Below, piece by piece: positions 10,871 to 21,267 of a stretch of DNA of 64,000 nt. Position 1 is the first letter of the stretch. Every line of letters starts with the position of its first letter. The translations under genes and the position numbers were made by a program. The notes beneath the pieces were generated by a model. The model did no database searches and was not told where the DNA came from. It was given only the letters and a program-made list of their open reading frames with translations. The stretch spans positions 52,586,284-52,650,283 of the forward strand of contig OX422213.1 of NCBI GenBank assembly GCA_949130495.1. Direction: 5' to 3'. This DNA is from Sambucus nigra. Its lineage: Eukaryota; Streptophyta; Magnoliopsida; Dipsacales; Adoxaceae.

Positions 10871-10942
10871 CTCACCGAAAAACTCATAATCTCACCAGAA
10901 AACTCATAATCTCACCGAAAAACTCATAAACTCACCGAAAAA
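10871..10942. repeat. 20-bp tandem repeat, 3.6 units
   Basis: Units of ctcaccgaaaaactcataat start at 10871, 10891, 10911 and 10931, with one or two changes. They lie in the leader of the antisense ORF. Confidence 0.9.
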
Positions 10943-11400
10943 TGCAACAAATGGAAAAACAAGGCTGAAACAAAATGGGAAAGAGGAGGTAATAAACAAT
11001 ACCTGATGAATTACGAGGAGAAGAAGGGGAATATTGGCAAGAAAAATCCATAAAAAGTACCCTTGATCAATATCTTGAAGAGAGAGGAAATGAAGAAGGT
11101 TCAGGCGGGAGAATGAAAGGAAATGAAGAAGAAAGAGAGATAAAAGGGTTAAAACCCTCAAAATCCACTTGCACGCACCCCAAGGTCCATCATTGCCTTC
11201 AGATCCCAAAAGACCATCATCATTGCACTTGCCAAGCACACAACCTACTACTTCAGAAGCTGACACTTGTCAAGAAAATGTGGGCACATAAAGAAATCCA
11301 ACCTCGAACATATATACCCCTTAGTCATCTGTTCACACAGGTAACTAAGGAGTAGGGGTGATTGATATGCCCTATATATACCCAATAGTTCAGAGACACT

Positions 11401-11428
11401 AACCTCGGCCAAGGAAATGGCCGAGGTT
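11401..11428. repeat. Inverted repeat AACCTCGGCC / GGCCGAGGTT
   Basis: Perfect 10-bp arms with an 8-base loop. A second hairpin with arms ACCAACCTCG and CGAGGTTGGT lies at about 11790-11822. Degenerate single copies occur between them. Confidence 0.85.
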
Positions 11429-12035
11429 ACAAGGGCCCCATATTGGCAACCAGCGATCTCATCGAAAGCAAGGTCGGATATGGCCGACGTTACCCCTCAC
11501 AGTCCGACAACATCTGAGGTCTTCATGAACTATGGGGGAAGTTATTCATCAGGTCGTCCGGAGCTGACATCACGTCTACCATATAGAGTAACCTCGACTA
11601 TGTATAATCCAAGGAAGAAAGGACTACACCATCATCATAATCAACCTCGGCAGGGAATAACCGATGTTCCAACTACTCTTACATAACCCCGGCCCAGACC
11701 GACGTTATAACTCCACCTGCCTTACCTCAGATTTCTACTGAGCCGAGACCATCATGAATAACCTCTGATTCTTTAGAAGTCAGACTTCACCAACCTCGTA
11801 CTCTTCTAGGCCGAGGTTGGTGCCAATCGAAGACAGTCGAGCCTTTACTCGTATAGGTGTGGCTAGGAACATGTGTACTAAATCAGTTGTAATAAATAAA
11901 TCCCCTCACATGGGGAAATATTTTATCATCATTCTCTACATGTGACAGTGACATATGTCTTTATTGGATTGGCTAGATCAACACACACATGCTCATTGCA
12001 TGCATGGGGGTGCATTACACCCCCCCCCCCCACAC

Positions 12036-12042
12036 TATATAT
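12036..12042 (+). promoter_or_regulatory. TATA box of Tat-like LTR
   Basis: tatatat in a GC-rich surround, followed about 30 bases later by a likely start region and then a leader with agagagagaaagc. Its position in the LTR argues for an element promoter rather than a host gene. Confidence 0.55.
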
Positions 12043-12345
12043 GCTTGCCTACTCCTACATAGAGGGGGATCGAAAATTAACAACCCTAACTGAAACTCTG
12101 TCCAGCTACACAGTAGAGAGAGAAAGCTTGAGAGAATGTATCCACGGCCATTAGTGCCTTATTCTGGTGACCTTACCTACTCACTTGCACAGTGGACATA
12201 GGCCTAATTGGCTGAACCACTTATATATTAGTGTTCATCCTCTTCTCCTCATCTCAATCTCTTATATTTAATATACTCTTGTGCTGTCATTGTTATCACT
12301 AATTTGAGCTTACGAACACCTTGAAGGGTGGTGTTATTTCCAACA

Positions 12346-13205
12346 TCATCAATACTCTAAATAACAATGAATTTAAACCTCATGTGTCTAACACTCTAAA
12401 TAGCGGTACCGATTATTTGATGGTTGTGATATTTGTTAGTTTGTGCACTTTGAATGAGTACATGTTTACTTATCTTGGACAAATGCTAAATTTTTTTCCA
12501 ACCACTATACCTAGTTTTAGATTTCTATGAATAAAGTTCCACAAAAAGCTCATGTGAAATAGATAGAATGGAAGGATATGGTGAATGAAGCTTCCATTGT
12601 CATCAATGCTTGTTTGGATTGACTAATATTTTTTCATAAAAATAATTGATTTATATTGATTTTGTAGTGTGTGCCATGTGTTTATCATTAAATTGTCCTT
12701 TTGTTACATTATAATTTCACTTTGTCTCTATTTATGGGTTTTGTAGTGAATTCCATGTGTACATGGTAATGCCTCATAGAATGTCAGTGATACATGCTTT
12801 GGAATTGTGAAGAAATGACCAATTCTACTATTGCTTTTACTATACATGAATTCAATATGATAACTTCCTAACATTATTATAGCCACTGCATTGCATTATA
12901 GTTGACTCTATTTATTGTGGATTGGGACAGTGTGTTGATTTTCGATCTTGGAGCTTATTCAATGATATAACCAAAACAATTATCACCAGTGTCACACATT
13001 AAACTTCTACTAAAACCAATTATATCAATGTTACACCCACATACAATAAAAAATACTATAAATGACCTACTAGACCATATATATAGAAGAGGGACACAAC
13101 TTTCACACATATTATTAATAACTAGGAGAAAATGCCTCTCCAGAGTGGCAATTACAAGCTCATTGAAAACTTTAAAAATCTTGGGGGAGCCAATAACCAA
13201 AGGAT
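12346..13205. other. Unassigned region between Tat-like LTR and LINE
   Basis: AT-rich, with short open frames only and no family I recognise. It may include the LINE 3' UTR on the minus strand, but I find no poly(A) tail or target duplication that fixes the LINE end. Confidence 0.3.
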
Positions 13206-13232
13206 GATATGAAAAGAAATAAATTTGGGACT

Positions 13233-16200
13233 TTATATTAAAACCATTACAAAAGGAATGAAAGATAAAAAATCTAAAAACAAATGAGAAAACCTAATGT
13301 ATTTACAACCAGTTTTGTCTAACTTGCAAGCACCTCTAACTAGCATAGGAAGATCTTTGACATCCTCATAAATCTGAATTATAGACAATCCAATCCCTTC
13401 ATTTTCCAAGGAATCAACCAACATATTAGATTCTCCGAAGCAATGAGTCAAGGTGAACTTGAACTGTTTAAGATTAGAGACTATTAACTCAATGCATACT
13501 TTGTATCTCATGAGGGTTTCCAATACTTTTTGGCAAGATTATTAATTACCATTAAAGTGTCAGACTCAGTTGGAATAAATTTTATATTATACTTTAAACA
13601 AATATTAAGCCCCATATTCAATCCCATAAGTTCCACTACAGTGTTAGTCGATATGCCATTTGAATTAGCAAAAGCAACCACCATCTGAATTTTAACATCT
13701 CTAATAATACCACTATACCCACTAAGCCCTAGAATACCCTTAGAATCACCATTTGCATTATGTTTGGATTAGCTTTGGGAGGGGTATCCATTGAATCATT
13801 TTGGGAATTTTCTTTTTAGGGAAGATGGACAATTCAAGCAACTCTATAATTCTACCATCAAAGTTTTGGGATGGGTTTTCAAATCTAATACCTCGACACA
13901 TGTTAGAAATGAGAGAAATGGATTGGGATATAATGTTGTGATGGTTAAAAGTGATAGAATCGTAATAGGCCATATTTATAACTTTCCATATTTCCCAATA
14001 AATAACAATAGGAATAGATTCCCCAAGGAATCTCAAATAGTCATTCGAACCATCTTTATACCACCAACTCATTAACATAACAAACACATGATTTTCGTCA
14101 ATTTTAGTTCCCATTATATCTAAAAATAAGTCACAAACAATTTTAGTTAACTTTAACTGAAGAAACAAGTGATGAATGGACTCAAATTGGTTATGGCAAG
14201 CTTTACATCTATATACCATTCTAATCCCCAAGCATTGGATATTATTATCAAGAGGGAGGCAACAATTGAGAGTTCTCCATAAATTAATGGGGAGTTTCTT
14301 TGGAATGGAGGATCCAATATATAAGACATAAATTTTGAAGATCAATGTTGCTTCTTACAAATCTCAATAGCAACAGAGAATAAAAAAGAATCTGAGACAA
14401 ATGATTTCCATATCTGATCCCCAATCCTCTCCCTATTTCTTAGACAAAGATCTTTAATCTCTATAATTCTTCTCCAAGCTAATAATCCCCCACTAGAATT
14501 TTGATTCATATATTTATATTTGTTTCTCATGTAGGCCACCCAAAGAGACTCTTCTGTAAAATATTTCCAAAACAACGTTACACTAGAAGCTTTAGAAATT
14601 AGTTTGAAATCAGTGAAATTAAGACAACTTTTTTCTTTGTCTCTGCATATAAATTCCTAACATTTCCATTGATGTTTCCATCCTTGAGATTCATTTCCAC
14701 CCCCAAAAAATTATTGAGCATAGTATTTAACCTTCTAATAACTACTTTAGGAGGTTGAATTAAAGCCAATAAGTAATAAGGGATTGATGTCAAAACATAG
14801 TTAATCAGGACATACTTATTTCCACTAAAAAGGATCTTAGAGTGCCATCCTTCAATTTTTCTTCTCATAGAATCAATCAAACTTCCATGCGAGTTTATTT
14901 TGTTCCTTCCTTTAATTAAGGGGAACCCCAAATATTTTATAGCGAGATCTTTATATTTGAGACATGAACTCGCAGCTATAGAGACATTTTTTTCAAAGAT
15001 TGCTTAGGATCAATGGTAAAACTACTTATTTGGTAGTTATATTATGGCTAGAAATTAAGGAACATTTGTTTAGGAATTGCATTACTGAATTTAGACTTTT
15101 ATTTTCTCCTCGAGAGAATATCACTACATCATCAACAAACGACAAGTGGGAAATAAGATGGCTACCACTTGGAAGATAATAAGGCCATAGATATTAAATT
15201 ATCTAAACCTCTGCTTATGTATTTTTCTACCAAAAGAAAGAGACTAGGGGATAGAGGATCCCCTTGTTTGAGGCCTCTACTGGAATTAAAAAATCCATTA
15301 GGAGGTCCATTAATCATGATTGAGAACCAATTATTAGAAACACTTCTCCAGATAAAATAAACCCACCTTTCACCAAATTCAAAACATCTATAAACATTTA
15401 CAAGTAAACCCCAGTGAACTATATCATAAGCCTTTTCCATATCAATTTTAATAATAACATTACCTCCCTAAATTGTGCACCATCTCTTGAGCAAGGAAAA
15501 CATTATCTTGGATACATATTCCTTTACCAAAGCCATTATAATTAGGAGAGATTATTTGAGGAAGGATTTTGGCCAATCTTGAATATTGAATTTTGGAAAT
15601 AATCTTATATGAGTAATGTCATAGACTTATTGATATATAATCCCCACACTTATTGGGGAATTTCACCTTTGGAATTAGCACAATGGAAATGATGGACCAA
15701 CTCTTAGGAAAATCATGAATTGTAAAAAAATAATTAATAGCTGACATAAGATCAAATTTTATAATGTTCCAACACTTTTTTTTATAAAAAGTCCCCCCAA
15801 AACCATTTGGACCTGGTGCTGAGTCTTCACTAAGTTCAGTAACTTCATGAAAAACTTCATCTTTAGTAGCTAACTTTTCAAGCATCTCATTCATTTCAGT
15901 ATTGATTATTGCTAGGATAACACTTGATAAATCAACATTGGAAACATTGGATTCAGTAGTCAAGAGAGTCATAAAATGATTCACAATGTGGTTACTGACT
16001 TCATTTTTATCTTCAATAACCAATCCATGCTGGACTTTTCTTCTATGTATCATTAGCTTTTTATTCTTGGATTTGACAAAGGAGTGAAAATATTTAGTAT
16101 TATAGTCTCCTCTATTTTTAAAGCTTCAATTAGTTTAGCTTTCCCTCTATGAAGAGAAATTCTATCGGACTCCTTTACGTCAATCTCATAAGAAAATTCT

Positions 16201-16567
16201 AGCCAGAGGATTTTATATTCCAAGTGTTTAATAGACTGAAAAATGTCTTTAAATGTCTCCTTGTTCCATTTTTTCAACACTCCTTTAAGCCTGCAATTTA
16301 ATAGAAAAATTCCTCTTACCATTTGTATTTGTCTCCTCCATTGAATATGACCTAATTGTCTCTTCAAAATTAACATTTGAGCACCACATATATTGGAACT
16401 TGTAAGATTTAGGGACTAAATCCAACTCAGTTTTCACATTCACCAGTAAAAGGGCATGGTCAGAGGTAGAAATGTTCAGATGTTAGATGGTAGTATTAGT
16501 AAATATGGAAGGCCACTGAATATTAACCAGAATCCTATCAAGCCTTGCTGACGTGACTAAATAATTG
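13233..16567 (-). pseudogene. LINE ORF2, reverse transcriptase, zinc-binding and RNase H part
   Basis: From the right: the end of the endonuclease region (ARLDRILVN), a linker, then RT with APGPNGF (15820), DMEKAYD-type and GLKQGDPLSPSLF motifs (15440-15162) and the catalytic box as FVDDVVIFS near 15140. Downstream come the thumb (ILFSGNKYVLINYVLTSIPYY), the reverse-transcriptase zinc-binding domain with cysteines and histidines near 14200, and a plant-type RNase H ending with KDLPMLVRGACKLDK at about 13310. Several frameshifts and stops break it, but the catalytic FVDD survives. Confidence 0.8.
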
Positions 16568-18048
16568 TGTTTCTAACACGTGTGATTACGTCCCAAGTGC
16601 AAGCCGATTTCTCAAGTAATAATCCGGTAAACAGGGTATCGAACTTAGGGACTAAGATGTGGAATGTAACGACTACTAAGGAAGGTGTCTAAAACCTAAT
16701 GACCGACTCATGAAAAAGAAACGAAAAGGTGATGATTTTATAAGAAAGTCTAATTAACTTATGTGACCTAATTAATAAATGTGAATTAACTAAGTATGCA
16801 AGGATGAAAACTTTTTGATTAAAACTATATGCAAAAAATGGGATTGGAATACGCTCCCCCAAACCATTAGTAATTATGTCGGATATAAAACTTTTAAGAA
16901 TCAAATATGTAATTGAGAGAATACTTTAAATTGATCTAAGAACTACATATATGAGGATTTTACTCCATACAATACATAGTTAAAAATAAATCTAAAGCGA
17001 ATGACAAAACTGTCAACACGCATATCGCACCCTTAAACACTCCGATTACCTACGACAAACGAAGTTAAAAGGTTTAAAATATTTGTACTAACAAAGTATC
17101 AAGAATCTAATTATTTATTTAATTCAGTCATATTTTATATATGTCCATAATACCTAGGTTGGGTTCATGTACCTAGCCGAACATGGTAAATCTTAATTTA
17201 AGCATGGATTCTATTTTGCATGGATTCATGATGATGTAGTAAATGCAAACAAATATGTATTTAATCACTATTGTAGGATAAATCATAACTATAACTCGAA
17301 AAGCATGGATCTTGAAAGCAATTAAAAGAAGAAATACTTATATTGAAGAATAGAGTGCAACATAATGGTAAAACAATAATCTGTGATGATATTCTTGCCC
17401 CCTATATTCCTTGCCTCCAAAAGCTCTAAAAAACCAGGTTAAAGCCAAGTTAGATATGACTAATTATGTTTTACAACCCAATGAACTCGTTTTTATTAGA
17501 GTCCTAAACCCATACAATTATAGGCTAATAAATAGGGCAAAAATAAAAATACCACTTCTGGTAAATTGTCACGATTTTTAAGCGTGACAAATTTTTTCAT
17601 GTTTTTGGAGCGTGACTAATGGCGATCCGATTTGCCTAGAACCCGAATCAGTTCTCTTTTCCAGAAATCTCATAGTTTGCCCTTATTTTCTTCTCATCTT
17701 TAGATGCTCTAACTTCTTCGCCGTAACTCAGATTGCCATTTTTTTTCGTATTCTTATGAGTTTAAGATATTCAAATTTCCAGTTGGCTCCTCCTTCGGTT
17801 TCTATCTATAAAATTATAAAAATTCCCTAACTTCCCTTTCTTGCATTTATTTAACTGTTTTGGCATTTCTCTCGCATCCAATTTCTCTACATACTTGTAA
17901 AATAAGAGAAAAATATACAAAATAAGAAATAATTGCCAAAAAAGGGTTAGTAGCATAAATATGAGAAAGATCCAAGCTAATTACGATGTACGAGATCATA
18001 AAAGAATCGAAATTAAGGGGATAAATATGAAATATTTATGCTTAATCA
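16568..18048 (-). repeat. Solo LTR of a Ty3/gypsy-type element
   Basis: A 1.48-kb block with no coding capacity that interrupts the LINE ORF2. On the minus strand it starts TGATTAAGCATAAAT and ends GTTAGAAACA. Near its 3' end the plus strand has cagggtatcgaac, similar to the LTR ends of the Athila-related family. The LINE frame resumes cleanly on both sides (GVIMAS, then NYLVTSARLDRILVN). Flanks aattg and cttgc may be a worn duplication; one terminal base is ambiguous. Confidence 0.65.
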
Positions 18049-18605
18049 CTTGCCATTATGACACCTTCTTCATCCCTATTATTATACTAGTTGTTCCTAG
18101 TACATTTATACCCCAAGTCCATTAGACCACTATCATCCATATCTTGATTAAAAGCTCCCACAACTTGAATATCAATGTCATTACCCCTAATTTTTCATTT
18201 CGATAAGCCTGCACATTTAAATCTACAGTAACCAAATGTGGTTTTAGCTTCACAAAAGTGAGATACTTTACTTAACTTCTCCCATATAGTACTCCTTTCC
18301 TCCCTAGTCCATTTATTACACACTATAGTCAATATCAACTCTTGTTTAATTGATTGCTGGTTTATACTCACAGAAAGTTGTTGCTTTTCTTCATGAGTGG
18401 CACGAATGAAGACATTAAATCTCCATATGATCCAAATTTTCCCTCACTTGTTACTGCAACATCAATCAAAACCCATTTAAACTTAAAATTTTCAATTTTC
18501 TGCTCGTCTACTTTTCTACTTTAGGCTCCAATAGATCAATGACAGGAATTTTATGGACTTTTAAGATTTTCATTAATCTTCTTGAGGATTCTTTCTTAGC
18601 AACCT
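18049..18605 (-). pseudogene. LINE ORF2, endonuclease part
   Basis: Minus-strand reading from the insertion border gives AKKESSRRLMKILKVHK, then LEPKV with the conserved endonuclease glutamate, and further on MDDSGLMDLGYKC. This is the apurinic-type endonuclease domain of plant L1 ORF2. Stops are present. The first codons, including the start, lie at 37784-37750 beyond the inserted LTR element. Confidence 0.75.
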
Positions 18606-19092
18606 TGATATATCATGAATATTGGATATTAGCGCCCTTTATCTTTATGCATTATAGCACTTTTGTGTTCCTTAATGCCTATTTTTGTGCTCATTAACCA
18701 GACAACCTCTTTTATGTACGTTTATATGATTTGAGAGGTATAATTGAGCTTTTGTAGGTATGGGAATGCTTAGCGTGTGGATTGGTTGCATTTCGAGGAA
18801 GTTCAATCGTCTAATGCAACTTCAAGGGTATTTTAGTCATTTCACAGTTCATCTCCTACTCAGTGGATTTTCGTGATAGCGTAGTTCGTTAAGTTAGTTT
18901 TGTGTGAACACGAACAACACGTCGTTTTGAGTCCGGGTGATGAAGTTATGGTCGATTCCATTATGCACTTTCCCCCCCTTTTGAAGAACAAAAAGCCCCT
19001 TAAAACAATGCTCCGATCAACCGGCCTTCTAACCCGTGTCGACCGACCATTCATCATTTGCTTACAAAGGAGGTTAAAGGGGAATTCTCAAA

Positions 19093-19116
19093 TCGATTGA
19101 TCGATCGATCGATTGA
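19093..19116. repeat. GATC palindromic array in 5' LTR
   Basis: Overlapping gatcgatcgatcga words, 65 bp before the TATA box. The 3' LTR has the same at 34849-34884, about 65 bp before its TATA box, and copy 1 has it at 948-985. Confidence 0.85.
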
Positions 19117-19180
19117 CAGTTACAGATTTTAGGCGGTTTTTTCCTTTTCTTTTGTTTTTCCTTTTTCTTTTCCCAACTTA

Positions 19181-19189
19181 CTATATAAG
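19181..19189 (+). promoter_or_regulatory. TATA box of copy 2 LTR
   Basis: ctatataag after a C/T-rich stretch, conserved in the 3' LTR at 34949-34957. Confidence 0.7.
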
Positions 19190-20043
19190 TTCGTTTTAGT
19201 TTATTTTTGTAAGACATATAGAAGTTTATATTTAGGTTTTAGGTTATATAATAGGGTTTGAGGGTATTTTTGGGAGCTTCTTCTCTCTCCTAGGGTTTGC
19301 ACATTTGGGAATGTAACTCACTATTCATCTTCTTCTCCACTTAATTTAAGCTTCCATTGTTTAGTTCAAGCTTTGTTAATTAGTTTACTTTCTTTGATAA
19401 TTAATTTTAATTTCTTTCATTTACTTTCTTTCATTTAAATACATGTATTTCATTTTTCTTTGTAGCTAATTTAGTTTAGGTTGAGATTCATTGAACTCAC
19501 CTTGTGTTATGGGTTTCTTTTCTTTGGTGATGGGTTTTATGACTTTAAAAGGGTTAGGTTGTTCTTAATTTTATGCCTAGGACCGTATTTATGACCTTGC
19601 ATGTGTAATCTCTGGAATACTTATTGACGGCAAAATCAATTATGCTTTTATGATAATTTAAGGGGTGACGACTCTAGATTTAATTAGTTGTGAAAATGAG
19701 ATTTAATCTTGATAGACTTGTCTTCCCATGTGACCATTTATACTACTTAATCTGAGGTGAGGGATATTAGTCTCAATCTATAATTTTTACTTGTTTTTTT
19801 AATCTTAATTAAAATCCATGCCTAGATTTATCTTTTTTATTTCTTTTCTTTTACACTTTTATTCTTAAAATAATAAATCAATTAACGTCTATCAACATTT
19901 CATGTGGTTTCGATACCCGGACTGGCCATTGTACTCCCTTCAAGAGTGTAGTAATAGTCTAGGTTTTTTTGCATAGCGATAAGAGCCAAAAATAGCGACA
20001 AGCGTAGGTAACACAAGCCTGCAATTTTCCCCTATTATTAAAA

Positions 20044-20060
20044 TGGTGCTGTTATGGGGG
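20044..20060 (+). other. Degenerate tRNA-Asp-type PBS of copy 2
   Basis: TGGTGCTGTTATGGGGG stands where copy 1 has the intact TGGCGCCGTTGCCGGGG. Four of the five changes are C-to-T or G-to-A transitions. The following sequence keeps the gcttgtttt seen after the intact PBS (acttgtttt). Confidence 0.7.
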
Positions 20061-20167
20061 GTGCTTGTTTTAGAAATGAATTGTTTTAGTATTTCATAAT
20101 ATTTTTTTTTCTATTTGTATTGTTTGTTAACTAGTTTTGTAGGACTTCTACATTTAAGTGCCAAGAA

Positions 20168-21178
20168 ATGCTTGAATATATCAAATGCACATCACTTTGT
20201 GGATTTTTCCATATTAAGCTTTTTAGGGTAAGAAATGTCTTCGGTAGTCCTAATGATAATTTTCAAAATCTATCTAAACCTAATACTTTTAGTGAATACT
20301 CGCAAAGTCAAAAGCTTGAAACATCCAAAATGTCCTTGAGTGAGTATTACCAAATTCAAGTGTTCGATTATGGGAATTTTGAGAATGATCTATATGATTG
20401 TGGGCCACAAAATCCTTATAATAAGAATGTTGAATCTAATTGAAATATCTTTCAAAATTCGTGTGGTAATGATTTTTATAGTAGTTGCGAGTATAGTTTC
20501 CACACTTCTCATTTTCAAGAATCTGCGCCTCCTCCTATGACATTGCATGAGGTCTTTCGCATTCTTGAATATGAGAAACTTGAAAACCGTCATCGGGAAG
20601 AAAATCTTTATTGGGAATAAGATTTGGATTCATTATTCAAATCCAACGATGATTTTTCTTCCGAGACTTTTAAAGTCGAGGAATGTTGTGAACCAAATGA
20701 GGGATTTTTACCTACTTTAGAACAAACCATTATTCACTTGGCCCAAGTGATAATAGAGAATAAAAGTGAGAAAGAAATGGACGTAGTATCCATTTTCAAT
20801 GAAATGATTTCTTCTTTGGAAACCAAAGAAGAAAGTTCCATTGAAAATGATCTTATTCCCTTCAAAATTAAATCTTCTAGCAATGATGAGTCATCTTTTG
20901 AGTTTGAATTTATTTCCTCCCCATCTTTATTCTATATTGTCAAACCGTTACAAGTATCCAATGAATTGGTTCAAAACTTTAAAATGTTCATCCCTTTAAC
21001 CGATGAGTATTACTTGCTCGAGCTACTTTCCATGAAGGAAATTTTGCCTCCACGTGCGCCACCTCCCGTTCCAATTGCAAAATCCTTGGGAGGAAATTCT
21101 GTTATTTTGGATCTCATGTGTATTCTTCACCCGTCCATTACAAATCCCACACCATCCCCCGAATTTTTTTAATTGGTG
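20168..21178 (+). pseudogene. Unrecognised family-specific ORF, copy 2
   Basis: Homologue of 6024-7157. The probable ancestral start is ATG 20236, matching the start context gggtaag of copy 1. A small deletion behind it changes frame. The N-terminal block with SKMSLSEYY follows, then a stop and frame changes near 20440, then an open acidic block from 20624 (NDDFSSETF, ENDLIPF, TDEYYLLELLS, PPRAPPPVP) ending at a TAA at 21170. No known domain is recognised. The acidic and proline-containing C-terminal part is the better preserved half. Confidence 0.6.
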
Positions 21179-21267
21179 ATGGTTCATTTCTTTTGCCTTA
21201 GACATACCTTTCGTTGTGTAAAGAAAATTCTTATTTTTTGGAAGGTATGCATGCAAATGAGGGTAGA

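Larger units (their letters stand above)
7522..12345 (+). mobile_element. 3' end of a Tat-like LTR retrotransposon
   Basis: A plus-strand element fragment: tandem array, then an antisense ORF read on the minus strand, then a 3' LTR. Extra ORFs, some antisense between pol and the 3' LTR, are documented for the Tat lineage of plant Ty3/gypsy elements, and tandem repeats in 3' regions are common there. The LTR orientation rests on a TATA box at 12036 and the U5-type motif at 12192-12220, both read on the plus strand. The second element at 59872-64000 has the same plan in reverse. Gag-pol and the 5' LTR are missing; the left end abuts the LTR remnant at 7521. Confidence 0.6.
11359..12345 (+). repeat. 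3' LTR of Tat-like element
   Basis: The end ATTTCCAACA at 12345 is a clear LTR terminus. The start is placed at TGATTGATATG after the purine-rich aaggagtagggg (11347-11358) and is less certain. Within it are a U3 full of AACCTCGGC words in both orientations (11401-11860), a run of 12 C (12020-12031), a TATA box (12036) and the motif gtggacatagg...gctgaaccac (12192-12220) common in plant LTRs downstream of the transcription start. No primer-binding site follows, consistent with a 3' LTR. Confidence 0.6.
18606..20040 (+). repeat. 5' LTR of copy 2
   Basis: Starts TGATATATCATGAA, aligning with TGATACGTCACGAA at 34080. It contains the GATC array 19093-19116, a C/T-rich stretch and the TATA box at 19181, then gatacccggactggcc near the end. 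The terminus reads ...cccctattatta, worn from the TTATCA seen at 37749. Confidence 0.82.

Noticed and set aside
12036..12300. TATA box, leader and splice-like sites suggesting a host gene promoter
   Set aside because: No coding region follows on the plus strand, and the U5-type motif and the terminus ATTTCCAACA at 12345 fit an LTR promoter better.
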